A stretch of 64,000 nt of DNA from Apoderus coryli (lineage: Eukaryota; Arthropoda; Insecta; Coleoptera; Attelabidae): assembly GCA_911728435.2 (NCBI GenBank), contig OU452209.1:13746869-13810868 (forward strand). The letters run 5' to 3'. The notes below the pieces were generated by a model. The model was given only the letters and a program-made list of their open reading frames with translations, did no database searches and was not told the DNA's origin. The number at the start of each line of letters is the position of its first letter. The stretch's first letter is position 1. Of the stretch, positions 1 through 12,467 are shown piece by piece. The position numbers and the translations under genes were made by a program.

Positions 1-170
1 TTTAATATCTTATGCTTATGCAACCTCCAACACATCATTATGGTATTTACGGTTGCATAACCTCTTCTATGGAATAAGACACTTTTCGATGCTCTTCAAT
101 TTTGTCTAAAGTAGATTGCAATCGAAAAACTTTTAAAACTTTAGAAATTTTTAACGTACACTTTAAATTT
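1..170 (+). repeat. Leader type L1, cut by the window start
   Basis: Unique-looking leader that precedes array A1 and recurs at about 14,570 and 21,766. It contains a 10-bp inverted repeat, TTATGCAACC (16-25) and GGTTGCATAA (51-60), with a 25-base spacer. The relative in E14 lacks the left arm and spacer. Confidence 0.8.
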
Positions 171-2101
171 ATATACAGGGTGAATCAAAAATGTATTTCT
201 TTATTTTGTTAAGGTGAAATAGTATTGTTTTGAATAACTTTTTGATTTCTTTAGATTTCAAATCAAGATTTTTTTTTAAAGTTAAACTATAAGCTCAAAT
301 TTATATACAGGGTGAATCAAAAATGTATTTCTTTATTTTGTTAAGGTGAAATAGTATTGTTTTGAATAACTTTTTGATTTCTTTAGATTTCAAATCAAGA
401 TTTTTTTAAAAGTTAAACTATAAGCTCAAATTTATATACGGGGTGAACCAAAAATGTATTTCTTTATTTTGTTATGGTCAAAAAAGTTATATTTTGAATA
501 ATATTTTGATTTCTTTAGATTTGAAATTAAGTTTTCTGTGACAGTTAAACTATAAGCTCAAATTTATATACAGGGTGAATCAAAAATGTATTTCTTTATT
601 TTGTTAAGGTGAAATAGTATTGTTTTGAATAACTTTTTGATTTCTTTAGATTTCAAATCAAGATTTTTTGAAAGTTAAACTATAAGCTCAAATTTATATA
701 CAGGGTGAATCAAAAATGTATTTCTTTATTTTGTTAAGGTGAAATAATATTGTTTTGAATAACTTTTTGATTTCTTTAGATTTCAAATCAAGATTTTTTT
801 AAAAGTTAAACTATAAGCTCAAATTTATATACGGGGTGAACCAAAAATGTATTTCTTTATTTTGTTATGGTCAAAAAAGTTATATTTTGAATAATATTTT
901 GATTTCTTTAGATTTGAAATTAAGTTTTCTGTGAAAGTTAACCTATAAGCTCAAATTTATATACAGGGTGAATCAAAAATGTATTTCTTTATTTTGTTAA
1001 GGTGAAATAGTATTGTTTTGAATAACTTTTTGATTTCTTTAGATTTCAAATCAAGATTTTTTGAAAGTTAAACTATAAGCTCAAATTTATATACAGGGTG
1101 AATCAAAAATGTATTTCTTTATTTTGTTAAGGTGAAATAGTATTGTTTTGAATAACTTTTTGATTTCTTTAGATTTCAAATCAAGATTTCTTTGAAAGTT
1201 AAACTATAAGCTCAAATTTATATACAGGGTGAATCAAAAATGTATTTCTTTATTTTGTTAAGGTGAAATAGTATTGTTTTGAATAACTTTTTGATTTCTT
1301 TAGATTTCAAATCAAGATTTTTTGAAAGTTAAACTATAAGCTCAAATTTATATACAGGGTGAATCAAAAATGTATTTCTTTATTTTGTTAAGGTGAAATA
1401 TTTTGAATAACTTTTTGATTTCTTTAGATTTCAATTCAAGTTTTCTGTGAAAGTTAAACTATAAGCTCAAATTTATATACAGGGTGAATCAAAAATGTAT
1501 TTCTTTATTTTGTTAAGGTGAAATAGTATTGTTTTGAATAACTTTTTGATTTCTTTAGATTTCAAATCAAGATTTTTTGAAAGTTAAACTATAAGCTCAA
1601 ATTTATATACAGGGTGAATCAAAAATGTATTTCTTTATTTTGTTAAGGTGAAATATTTTGAATAACTTTTTGATTTCTTTAGATTTCAAATCAAGATTTT
1701 TTGAAAGTTAAACTATAAGCTCAAATTTATATACAGGGTGAATCAAAAATGTATTTCTTTATTTTGTTAAGGTGAAATATTTTGAATAACTTTTTGATTT
1801 CTTTAGATTTCAAATCAAGATTTTTTGAAAGTTAAACTATAAGCTCAAATTTATATACAGGGTGAATCAAAAATGTATTTCTTTATTTTGTTAAGGTGAA
1901 ATAGTATTGTTTTGAATAACTTTTTGATTTCTTTAGATTTCAAATCAAGATTTCTTTGAAAGTTAAACTATAAGCTCAAATTTATATACAGGGTGAATCA
2001 AAAATGTATTTCTTTATTTTGTTAAGGCGAAATAGTAATATTTGGAATAATTTTTTGATTTCTTTGGGTTTCAATTCAATATTTCTTTGAAAGTTAAACT
2101 A
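171..2101 (+). repeat. Minisatellite array A1, about 15 units
   Basis: Tandem units of 130 bp (type A, TTAAGGTGAAATAGTATTG core) and 124 bp (the same with a 6-base deletion, AAATATTTTG). Two units, starting near 438 and 831, are a variant with acggggtgaacc and TTATGGTCAAAAAAG. They are exactly 393 bp apart, so three units form a higher-order repeat here. The last unit is the diverged terminal type (TTTGGGTTTCAATTCAA). Confidence 0.95.
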
Positions 2102-2468
2102 TATGCTCCTAGAGGTTTTCTACGGGGTAACTCAAAAATGTTTCTATTTATTTTCAATAATAGATAGAAACATTTTCAGATTTTCAGCTCTGGCAATACT
2201 TTTTTTTAATTATTTTTTTTGTAATTTTTTTTTTGAAAAATTTTTTTTTTCGAAATTTTTTTTTTTAAATTTTTTTTTTTTAATTTTTTTTTTTGAAAAT
2301 TTTTTTTTTTTTTTAATTTTTTTTTGACTTTTTTTTTTTTTAATAGAAACATTTTTTCCTTGAAATTTTTTTTTTTTATTTTTTTTTTCATTTTTTTTAT
2401 AACCCTCAATGACTTTTTTTATAGATAAAACTACCACAAACCAACTGGGAAATCCCGCAAGGGATTTC
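2102..2468 (+). repeat. Composite-element tail 1 with T-tract and hairpin H1
   Basis: Starts TATGCTCCTAGAGG and runs through GGCAATAC-T8 into a T-rich tract (about 2,201-2,398), then a conserved CCTCAATGAC segment. It ends in a perfect hairpin, GAAATCCC (2449-2456), loop GCAA, GGGATTTC (2461-2468). Sequence shared with E14 stops just after this hairpin, at TTGT, so this looks like an element end. On the minus strand the T-tract reads as poly-lysine frames, which are not genes. Confidence 0.9.
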
Positions 2469-2860
2469 TTGTTAATATTAATAAAACCCGTACAGTCCGT
2501 CTCTGTCTAAAATTGGGAAAAAAAGACCAAAAGTGTGGCGGATTTGGCATCTAGCCACGCCGAAGGCGTGGCCCCCGCTTTATTGATATAGAAACTTTCT
2601 TTTTTGCACAATAGAATAGGCTATATATTAAAGCGGATTGGATGCATTAAAATTATGTATTTTAATCATTTATATACCTCTGCACAAACGGAATTAAAGT
2701 GTGAGAAGGAGGTGAATAACTTTTTCTACGAGAAAATTCAAGAAAACAACAACTCAAAACTGTAAAAAATGCTACTACTAAATCAATAAATTTACCTTTT
2801 TGTAACATCTACCATGCAATAAAAGCCTTTTGATTTATACTAGGCACTGTTCTAAACACG
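2469..2860 (+). repeat. Right flank R1 with GC hairpin H2 (stem family a)
   Basis: Carries a perfect hairpin GCCACGCC-GAA-GGCGTGGC at 2554-2572, about 85 bp after H1. It is followed by a block shared by all R flanks: GATAGGCTATATAT-like sequence, TGCATTAAAATTATGTAT, and an AGGAGGTGAATA core. A short frame over that core (EVNNFFYE) stays open in many copies, but nothing else suggests coding. Confidence 0.85.
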
Positions 2861-4565
2861 CGAGTGCACTTTTACGGTATGGTACGGCCCTTTATTACAT
2901 TTTTAATTGTAAACTAAAAATGTTGAAAAATCTTCCGAGACTTCGTACATTCATCAATCTGACATAAGTTATTGTTATGTATTGTTGTAACCTGACGTCT
3001 TCTGGTACCGATTCAGTTCTGTCATTACTGTTTTTGAGTTCTGTCATTACTGTTTTTGTTACAAAAACTTTCAATGAAACTAAATATAGATATGTGATTA
3101 TAATAAGAAGCCATATACACCTATAATAAGTATCCATATAAATAGAAGGAATAAAAAACTACCTATAGTAAAATTAAACTGCCACTCATAAACTTTCGCA
3201 GAGAATAACAACAATGAACACAAATTATGAGTAAACATTGCAAAGTAAGTATTGTACATAAATTCTTTATTTTAGGCTACTAACTAGGTACCTACTACCA
3301 TCGAAAATATACTACGACCACGATTTTTATATCTACGGTGCTACTACTACACAATGTAATACATTCGTTGTTGCTATTACCTACGTATATTATGATCAAA
3401 ACAACAACAACATCTAATTACAGTGAAATCGTACCTTTTGCAAACACAGACATAGGTAGAATACCTAATAAATGTAACTACCTACTTCAAATACGTAATG
3501 AAGGTTATATTAAACAACAAAGTGATAGAAACAGAAATATACCTATGCAAGTAAGTACCGATTCAGTTCTGTCATTACTGTTTTTGTTAATTCCAAGTAG
3601 TAGGTATACTAAAAACTTTCAATGAAACTAAATATAGATATGTGATTTTGTAGCGATATTAAATAAGTAGTATAGTATAGTAGTATAATAGGTATCCATT
3701 ATAAATAGAATTATAAATAGAAGTAAGGAATAAAAAACTACCTATAGTAAAATTAAACTGCTACTTATTTATCTTATACCTAGAAAATCACGTACCTATA
3801 ACTACACTTACTTGCTGAATGTTTTTATTTCAAAATACACAATTATTAAAATTCCTTAAACTACAAATACAACACAGTTTTGTGTTAGGTGCATAGGTAA
3901 TTTAACTATATAAATAAACTAAATTTGGACACATTTTAAAAACATTGGTATATTAATAGGTATAACCTACACACACTGAAAATATTATAATAAACCGAAC
4001 GAAATTTCATAATTTTTAAACACCAAATCATGATTTTGTTTATGTCGCCTGAGCAGAGCTTCGTTGGTCACTTTAATAGTCCACATAATTTTAAACAAAC
4101 GTCTGTATGTTCACATTTTGAACGCCTATTTTGTTGATAGTGTCAGTTTGGGTTAGGTATTAACAATTTCTCACTAAAATTACTTCAAATATACAATGGC
4201 AGCTTCTAAATTTACTACAAATACTTTTAATAACCATTTTATAACAATACAATTTAACAACATGTTGATAGGAATTGAAAACTGTTAGGCTATTAATGTA
4301 CACAAATAAAACCAAATTATGACGTGACCTAGAAATGTCAACCAAACAAAAATAAGTGACACTAACGTCAGAAAAAAATTCTGCAAAATTATGACGTGAA
4401 ACTAGAGGTGCAACTATATTGGAATTTGTCGATTTATTTTGAAAGCCATTTTCATGACTATATTCTTAGAAAAGCATATGGGACATGCAATTTCGGATAT
4501 TTTTATTAACAATCCTATAAAAAGAATTACGTAAATTGCATTGAACAAGTATTAATCTTTAAATC
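2861..4565 (+). repeat. Module P1
   Basis: Copy 1 of 4 of a 1.7-kb non-coding module (others near 12,861, 20,051 and 24,386; a condensed form at 17,111). It has its own internal duplication: about 3,005-3,185 and 3,551-3,765 share GTACCGATTCAGTTCTG, CTTTCAATGAAAC and the ending CTACCTATAG. A 22-bp stretch is doubled at 3,015-3,058. The 95- and 80-residue frames here are disrupted in the diverged copy. This copy lacks the 20-base insert seen in P2 and P3 after CTAAATTTGGAC. Confidence 0.85.
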
Positions 4566-6290
4566 TCATTTCACAACAACGAGGAGTAGCAATTTTCACT
4601 CACCTATTTTAAACGCACGTTCCTTTTACAGAACAAAAGTGTGAAGTTAGCGTCGAACAATATGTGCCTGAGTTGTAACCTATGGATAGGATGACGTCTT
4701 TGGGTACCGATTGAAGATTGAACAAAATCAGGAGCAATAATATGGCAACGCCGCTATACTCCGTCATCAGTCACCCGACCTGAATAGTTTTGCAAAAATC
4801 CGCACAACATATCATAACCATAAACATCCATAATCCAAAGAAGTAGAGAATGTCCATAGTGTCAAATTATAACATAAATCCATCTGTCATTATAATTATG
4901 GTCTACTAAACTGTCTATAGTACAACAACGTAAATACAATAATTTCCAAAAATATTACTGTAAAAGACAGAATGGAAATTGAAAAAGAATATATACCGGC
5001 ACGTAAGTGTACAATTATATAAAATAGGGTTATCAGCGTACACTTTGATGAAATTATTTGTTGACATTCCGCAACGACTTAACTTACCATTATTTGTAGG
5101 AAAAACTCAAAATACGATACCAAAAGAGAGAGGATACAGAAAATAAATAACATGGCTCATTTTCCACATTAGTTTTACAACATATATGCAAACATTGGGT
5201 TCATAAAAGAAGAGGTTTTAGTTCATGTGTTACCAGTTACGAATGACGTGAATCTTTCACCTACATGCTAGGTAAAATATTTACAACATATTATCACAAT
5301 TAAATCCTACCATATACACCTTTTCAGCAGACGAAGGCACTCCTCAAACTACCAGATAGACGTCTGAATCTCTAACCACCACTGAAAAGCATCTCAATAA
5401 AAACTTTACAAGAACCATAACAAGAATTTAATACCTATCGACTTTAAACTATTCTTACTCAATGGACATTAGATTTATTTCAATAACAATATCTAAGTGT
5501 TTTATTTCTTACTTTAGAGCAAACTTGAATCCATTTTTCAAGTTATACCTACTGTACCGAGGAAAAGCTATCTAATTAAATTTTCTATTTTCATTTTTTG
5601 CATCCAGCTACATAAATATGCTTTTAACAACGTGAGTACTTTGTAAAACTAAGTATCTACTATTTACTGAAACTTATTCTCGATCAGAAAATACCAACAA
5701 TTACAATTTACAGTTTTTATAATCCATTTATCAGGAAGAATTTGTTTGAGATACCTAGGTAGGTATGTCGTTTATGTTGTACATATTAATGAAGTTTATA
5801 AAAAGGAAGGTAGGTACATTATTATTATTATTTAGATTTGTTTGAAACTAAACTAAAGGTTACTAGGTCAATTTCATCTTATTGATCTCGGTCAGGGTTG
5901 TTTCCAAATAACTAATGACGTACGTACTTAGCTGACTAATTTTATTATAGATTTCCAATTTTCGTATCAAACCTAACTTTACCTGTTTAATTAATTAAAT
6001 TTAGTATATTATATTAATAAAATAAATGTTGTACTATTTTAGGACAGCTAAAATAAAGGTTACTAGGTCAATTTCATCCGGTCAGGGTCAGGATAGTTTC
6101 CAAATAACTAACGACGTACGGTACTTAGCTGGCTAATTTTATACAAAGGTTCTCCATTCGTCAAGAAAGTAGATATTCATACGTACGTCGTTACTACATT
6201 CCTATAATAGATCAGGTGGTGAAGGGTAGCATAACCAACTACGTACATTAGGACAGTGTTGCCTACGTTATCTGTTATATAAACGGATTT
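4566..6290 (+). repeat. Module Q1, no gene seen
   Basis: AT-rich sequence present again almost unchanged at 26,091-27,812. Its right part (about 5,600 on) recurs at 43,970-44,740, and a shorter relative lies at 9,860-10,400. AAAGGTTACTAGGTCAATTTCATC occurs twice inside it (near 5,855 and 6,054), so it holds a local diverged duplication. Many stop codons; no recognisable protein. Confidence 0.75.
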
Positions 6291-7545
6291 CACAATATCT
6301 GTAGGTGCATACTTACGCTGGCTGCATGTGATTTAAAGCAGTATTATTTGTCTTTGTTTATCTCATTGCGTGACAAATTTTGCTTCACTTTATCACAAAT
6401 ATTCGCAGCTTGATATAAGTGGACTTATTGTCATCTGTGGAACAATGCTATTATTTAAAATGACGTCATACGTACGACGTACGTATCTAAGAGCCAGAGA
6501 ATTTGATCATATGTTTTGGATGACGTCATATTGTTTATCTTACGATTTATTTACCAAAAAATTAGGGTTTCTTTTTTAATTTACAAATTCCACTACTAAA
6601 TTAAATTAAAATGCCTACATTTAGTTTTAATTTCCTGATACCGAATTTATTCTTACGTTACAAAGAACTGGATAAAATACAAGTCTCATTACCTACCTAC
6701 CTACCTGTTTTTGTCCAAAAACTAATTACAGATGATGACCTAGATCAAAAACATTCAATGAAACAAAATAGGTACGTAATTTTGTTAAGTTTAAGTCTTA
6801 AAGTAAGTATAGCCATTATATATATTCATATAAATAGCACAGAATAAATAATATTCTGTGTAAATAGTACTTATCATGTTTTTATACAAAAATTATAAAC
6901 CGTAAACACAACAAATCAATATAGAATTAACTACACTTTTTATTTTATACACCACGTATTATTATTATTAGCGGATGCTGACGACCAAATTTCCATTTCC
7001 AAATTGATTTCTGTCTCTTGCCTGTAGGTCCATATTTTGAATGCTTCAAGTTATTTCGTTTTTTTTTTAAGTTACCGCCTAAGCGAGTACTAACTATTAT
7101 TGGCCTCTTGCTCTTTCTCAGTAGGATACAGCCAGCACAGTTTATTTTTATCAAATATAGTTACAATGCATACTACTACTGTTTACTTTTAACCTCCAAG
7201 CCCCATAATATAACCTATTTATTTATGACGTGAAACTAGAAGTGTCAACAAAACAAAAATAAGTGACACCAACGTCAGAAGAAAATTCTGCCAAATTATG
7301 ACAAACCAACGAAGCCAAAATAGATAGACAGATAGTCCTAAAATTAACGTCCGCCGCTATTAACGTTAACGTTAATTGAACACCAACGATTTTCAAATAG
7401 ACAGATGTGGTAGGTTTATAAAATGATGATCGGCAGCCATTTTTAGGCTAGCAGATTTAAAATACCTAACTAATATATTTATAGTAGGTATTTTTTAACG
7501 ACAAAAAAGGAATATTTTCTTTAAAAGAGAAATTTTTAGCATAGG
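6291..7545 (+). repeat. Module S1
   Basis: Copy 1 of 4 (others near 27,813, 35,196 and 44,741). It holds the paired CRE-like sites, an acctacctacct run (about 6,690-6,707) and a 16-base perfect palindrome TTAACGTTAACGTTAA at 7360-7375. Open frames of 69-78 codons here are broken in other copies, so I do not call genes. Confidence 0.8.
6461..6528. promoter_or_regulatory. Paired CRE-like palindromes with a CGTACG inverted repeat (S1)
   Basis: Two perfect TGACGTCA octamers at 6461-6468 and 6521-6528, exactly 60 bp apart. The first is overlapped by a 9-bp inverted repeat ATACGTACG-A-CGTACGTAT at 6468-6486. TGACGTCA is the known full binding site of CREB/ATF bZIP factors. Function here is inference; the sites may only be part of a repeat. 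Confidence 0.45.
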
Positions 7546-8138
7546 CTTTAAATTTATATACAGGGTGAATCAAAAATGTATTTCCTTATTTTAATAGAAA
7601 CAGTTTCAGATTTTCAGCTCTGGCAATACTTTTTTTTAATTAATATAATTTTTTTTTCTTGATTTTTTTTTAGGTACAAAAACATTTTTCATTAATAAGC
7701 ACCATGTACAGGGTGATACAAAAACAACATTAATTATCCCACATTTAAGAAATTTTAAATGTATAGAAATGTATATACGGGGTGAATCAAAAATGTATTT
7801 CTTTATTTTGTTAAGGTGAAATATTTTGAATAATTTTTTGATTTCTTTAGATTTCAAATCAAGATTTTTTGAAAGTTAAACTATAAGCTCAAATTTATAT
7901 ACAGGGTGAATCAAAAATGTATTTCTTTATTTTGTTAAGGTGAAATATTTTGAATAACTTTTTGATTTCTTTAGATTTCAAATCAAGATTTTTTGAAAGT
8001 TAAACTATAAGCTCAAATTTATATACAGGGTGAATCAAAAATGTATTTCTTTATTTTGTTAAGGTGAAATAGTAATATTTTGAATAATTTTTTGATTTCT
8101 TTGGGTTTCAATTCAAGATTTCTTTGAAAGTTAAACTA
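7546..8138 (+). repeat. Short array A2 with a rearranged tail piece
   Basis: About four array units. The lead-in contains a misplaced tail fragment (about 7,594-7,672: CAGCTCTGGCAATAC plus T-runs) without its hairpin, then gtacagggtgatac sequence. The same arrangement recurs in A7 and A9. Confidence 0.85.
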
Positions 8139-8471
8139 TATGCTCCTAGAGGTTTTCTACGGGGTAACTCAAAAATGTTTCTATTTATTTTCAATAATAG
8201 ATAGAAACATTTTCAGATTTTCAGCTCTGGCAATACTTTTTTTTAATTAATTTTTGAATTATTTTTTTTTTAAATTTTTTTTTTTTAAATTTTTTTTTTT
8301 GAAATTTTTTTTTTTAAATTTTTTTTTTTAAATTTTTTTTTAATAATAGAAACATTTTTTTCCTTGAAATTTTTTTTTTTGATTTTTTTTTTGATTTTTT
8401 TTGCCACCCTCAATGACTTTTTTTATAGATAAAACTACCACACAACGACTGGGAAATCCCGCAGGGATTTC
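8139..8471 (+). repeat. Tail 2 with H1
   Basis: T-rich tract about 8,243-8,402. H1 hairpin at 8453-8471 has the shorter loop GCA. A single-base T-run difference here shifts the offset to the 29.7-kb copy from 21,522 to 21,521. Confidence 0.9.
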
Positions 8472-8845
8472 TTGTTAATAATACTAACGAGCGTACAGTC
8501 CGTTTCTTTCTAAAATGGGGAAAAAAAGGGGCCACTTAAAGCCACTAAGGCTGCAGTTTCGCCGAAGGCGAAACTGCAGCGCTGCCTATTATAGAAAATT
8601 TCCTTTTTGCACACGGGAAAGGTGTACTTTACAAAGGTGATTCAGTGCATTAAAATTATGTATTTTATTCATTTATTTACCTGTGCAGAAACGATATTTT
8701 AGCGTGACAAGGAGGTGAATACGATTTTCTACGAGGAAATTCAAGAAAAAAGCATTATAAAGTACTGCTATTACTTTGAAATAAATACCTGTTTTGGTGC
8801 TGTGTTTAGGTACAAAAACAATTTTAAAGTTACGTACAAGCATAT
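8472..8845 (+). repeat. Right flank R2 with long GC hairpin H2 (stem family b)
   Basis: Perfect 14-bp stem GCTGCAGTTTCGCC (8550-8563), loop GAA, and its complement (8567-8580), the longest H2 in the window. Only the inner CGCC-GAA-GGCG is shared with family a. Followed by an AGGAGGTGAATA core of the CGTGACAAGG subtype. Confidence 0.85.
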
Positions 8846-9845
8846 TTGGTACGCCACTGTGCCTTTTCCATATCCTATATTTTCAATTATTGCGTTTTTC
8901 GTTCATTTTTATTAATCTATCAAACCTTAAATGCGACTGGTATATTCCTTAAAATTGACAAATCTAATTTAGTTCAGCTGTCACACATAACGTTCTTTTA
9001 CATTTTTCCAAATAAATATACAATGACACTCTTTAAAAACACATGTTAAATATAAAGAACAAAATTTAAAAGACACTGATATACGCAGCATTTGCAATAT
9101 TACTTACAAAATGTGCGAAAAACCACATAAAATCATACCGATGACACCCATTTTTGCCTTCAATATAGAGGCGACACTAACGACCACCACACAGGAAATG
9201 AACATTATGTTTCATTTGGCTATGATGCCTATCCTTTTCACAAACAAACACATTCAAATTTTTTCATCCATTGCAATTGAAAATAATACATACATACATA
9301 ACCTATAAAATACTGCCATGAACAGTGAAGGCTTATCTAATTTTTTAACAACTGCTTTAATTCCAAATCTAATTATCCCAGAGAGTGATTTTGCAGAATG
9401 TGGCCCAATATGGCAACAATGGCGCACATCGTTTTCGATTCGACTTATTTCGTGATCAGTCACTCCAATTTTGCAAATGGCCACTCATCATAAACTTCCG
9501 CAAAGAACAACAACAATAAACACAAATTATCGAAATGAGTAAACAACAGTAGTAAATATAGCAAAAAACACTTGCACAGTAAGTAATTTAATACAAATAC
9601 ATAATATTCCATATTTCAGACAAATAGGTATATCATGCCGTCTATACCTAAAATGTAGTACATTCGTTGTTGTTAGCTACCTACTAGGTATATTATGATC
9701 AAAACAAACAGGCTAACATTCTTAAAATTAAAACATTATACCTACCACATCACAACCGTAAGTAACAAATACAAACAACATATTATTGTTATTCCAAAGT
9801 GATAGATACAGAAATATACAAAAACAATGCAAGTAAGTAAGTAGG
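8846..9845 (+). repeat. Module U1
   Basis: Copy 1 of 3 (others 30,367 and 42,906). Its second half (about 9,478-9,840) aligns by eye with P (about 3,180-3,560): the same ACTCAT..AAACTT opening, TATTATGATCAAAACAA and ATGCAAGTAAGTA. A minus-strand frame of 76 codons stays open in all three, but most differences in U3 change amino acids, which argues against selection for a protein. Confidence 0.8.
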
Positions 9846-10660
9846 TACCTACTTACTTATTCTCTATCTGAAAATACCAACAATTACAATTAAGGTTCGC
9901 CATTTATCAGGAAGAATTTGTTTGAAATACCTTATTATGTCGTTTATATTGTACTTATTAATGAAGTTTATAAAAAGGAAGGTAGGTACATTATTATTAT
10001 TATTTAGATTTGTTTGAAACTAAACTAAAGGTTACTAGGTCAATTTCATCTTATTGATCTCGGTCAGGGTTGTTTCCAAATAACTAATGACGTACGTACT
10101 TAGCTGACTAATTTTATTATAGATTTACAATTTTCGTTTTAAACCTAACTTTATCTGTTTAATTAACTAAATTTAGTATTTTATATTAATAATAGGTACT
10201 TATTTTTCTGGTAATTATCTATTTCTTATAATCTTGATCATATATACATTAGTAGTTTTTATAACAGGTTCTCCATTCGTCAAGAAAGTAGATATTCATA
10301 CGTACGTCGCTACTAGACTCCTATAATACATCAGGTGTTGAACGGCAGCAACCAACTACGTACATTAGGACAGTGTTGCCTACGTTATCTGTTATAAAAA
10401 GGGCAAAGCAATAAATTTCAGAGTTTTTTAGATTAGTTGATGAAATTATTGCATAGGGTGATGTACGGGGTAACTCAAAAATGTTTCTATTTATTTTCAA
10501 TATTTTTAGGTATGGTAAAACGTAATAGAAAAATTTTCCTGGCTATGCGCTAAGTATTTATCAGATTTTAACGACATTAATTAATAAGCACCATGTACAG
10601 GGTGATACAAAACCAACATTAATTATCCCACATTTAAGAAATTTTAAATGTATAGAAATT
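9846..10660 (+). repeat. Q-like remnant and leader L4
   Basis: Shortened version of Q (AAAAAGGAAGGTAGGTACA, CTTATTGATCTCGGTCAGGG) followed by a leader with isolated acggggtaactcaaaaatg and gtacagggtgatac motifs. Repeated at 31,367-32,181. Confidence 0.75.
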
Positions 10661-12100
10661 TATATACGGGGTGAATCAAAAATGTATTTCTCTATTTAGT
10701 TATGGTCAAAAAAGTTTTATTTTGAATAATTTTTTGATTTCTTTAGATTTCAAATTAAGTTTTCTGTGAAAGTTAAACTATAAGGTAGAATATATATACA
10801 GGGTGAATCAAAAATGTATTTCTTTATTTTGTTATGGTCAAAAAAGTTATATTTTGAATAATTTTCTGATTTCTTTAGATTTCAAATTAAGTTTTCTGTG
10901 AAAGTTAAACTATAGGGTCAAATATATATACAGGGTGAATCAAAAATGTATTTCTTTATTTTGTTATGGTCAAAAAAGTTATATTTTGAATAATTTTTTG
11001 ATTTCTTTAGATTTCAAATTAAGTTTTCTGTGAAAGTTAAACTATAGAGTCAAATATATATACAGGGTGAATCAAAAATGTATTTCTTTATTTTGTTATG
11101 GTCAAAAAAGTTATATTTTGAATAATATTTTGATTTCTTTAGATTTCAAATTAAGTTTTCTGTGAAAGTTAAACTATAAGGTAGAATATATATACAGGGT
11201 GAATCAAAAATGTATTTCTTTATTTTGTTATGGTCAAAAAAGTTATATTTTGAATAATTGTTTGATTTCTTTAGATTTCAAATTAAGTTTTCTGTGAAAG
11301 TTAAACTATAAGGTAGAATATATATACAGGGTGAATCACAAATGTATTTCTTTATTTTGTTATGGTCAAAAAAGTTATATTCTGAATAATTTTTTGATTT
11401 CTTTAGATTTCAAATTAAGTTTTCTGTGAAAGTTAAACTATAGGGTCAAATATATATACAGGGTGAATCAAAAATGTATTTCTTTATTTTGTTATGGTCA
11501 AAAAAGTTATATTTTGAATAATTTTTTGATTTCTTTAGATTTCAAATTAAGTTTTCTGTGAAAGTTAAACTATAGGGTCAAATATATATACAGGGTGAAT
11601 CACAAATGTATTTCTTTATTTTGTTATGGTCAAAAAAGTTATATTTTGAATAATTTTTTGATTTCTTTAGATTTCAAATTAAGTTTTCTGTGAAAGTTAA
11701 ACTATAGGGTCAAATATATATACAGGGTGAATCAAAAATGTATTTCTTTATTTTGTTATGGTCAAAAAAGTTATATTTTGAATAATTTTTTGATTTCTTT
11801 AGATTTCAAATTAAGTTTTCTGTGAAAGTTAAACTATAGGATCAAATATATATACAGGGTGAATCACAAATGTATTTCTTTATTTTGTTATGGTCAAAAA
11901 AGTTATATTTTGAATAATATTTTGATTTCTTTAGATTTGAAATTAAGTTTTCTGTGAAAGTTAAACTATAAGCTCAAATTTATATACGGGGTGAACCAAA
12001 AATGTATTTCTTTATTTTGTTATGGTCAAAAAAGTAATATTTTGAATAATTTTTTGATTTCTTTGGGTTTCAATTGAAGATTTCTTTGAAAGTTAAACTA
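10661..12100 (+). repeat. Array A3, type B units (132 bp)
   Basis: About eleven units of the second array type: TTATGGTCAAAAAAG core, TTAAGTTTTCTGTGAAAG, and CAAATATATATACAGGG junctions in place of CAAATTTATATACAGGG. Units differ in AAAAATG versus CACAAATG after the GGGTGAATC motif. Repeated in A8. Confidence 0.95.
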
Positions 12101-12467
12101 TATGCTCCTAGAGGTTATCTGCGAGGTGACTCAAAAATGTTTCTATTTATTTTCAATAATAGATAGAAACATTTTCAGATTTTCAGCTCTGGCAATACTT
12201 TTTTTTAATTATTTTTTTTGTAATTTTTTTTTTTGAAAAATTTTTTTTTTCGAAATTTTTTTTTTTAAATTTTTTTTTTTTAATTTTTTTTTTTGAAAAT
12301 TTTTTTTTTTTTTTAATTTTTTTTTGACTTTTTTTTTTTTAATAGAAACATTTTTTCCTTGAAATTTTTTTTTTTTATTTTTTTTTTTCATTTTTTTTAT
12401 AACCCTCAATGACTTTTTTTATAGATAAAACTACCACACAACGACTGGGAAATCCCGAAGGGATTTC
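12101..12467 (+). repeat. Tail 3 with H1
   Basis: Nearly identical to tail 1, 9,999-10,000 bp downstream, including its T-tract pattern, but the H1 hairpin (12,449-12,467) has loop GAA in place of GCAA. Confidence 0.9.

Noticed and set aside
171..2101. CRISPR-like regular spacing.
   Set aside because: The whole 124-132-bp unit is repeated, with no variable spacers; eukaryotic minisatellite.
2206..2437. Lysine-rich minus-strand open frames over the T-tracts (also near 12,209, 16,596, 23,598, 49,537, 53,318 and 58,322).
   Set aside because: They are translations of T/A homopolymer tracts; reading frames shift with every T-run length change between copies.
2690..2760. A conserved short peptide (EVNNFFYE) in the R flanks.
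   Set aside because: The frame is shared by two subfamilies but has no consistent start, stop or family match; sequence conservation alone explains it.
3244..3275. Intron-like GTAAGTA..TTTTAG pair in P, P' and U.
   Set aside because: Only 31-45 bases, below a workable intron length, and no coding frame on either side.
3338..3625. 95-residue + strand frame, and 80-residue minus-strand frame at 2,895, repeated in P1-P4.
   Set aside because: The P copies are nearly identical, so open frames prove nothing. In the diverged copy P' about 100 bases are missing and the frames are lost. No protein family recognised.
6370..7233. 69-, 78- and 71-residue frames in the S modules.
   Set aside because: Small deletions and stops in S3 and S4 break them, and the first frame contains the CRE palindromes; no family resemblance.
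9254..9484. 76-residue minus-strand frame in U, open in three copies.
   Set aside because: Differences in U3 are mostly amino-acid changing, with no sign of purifying selection.
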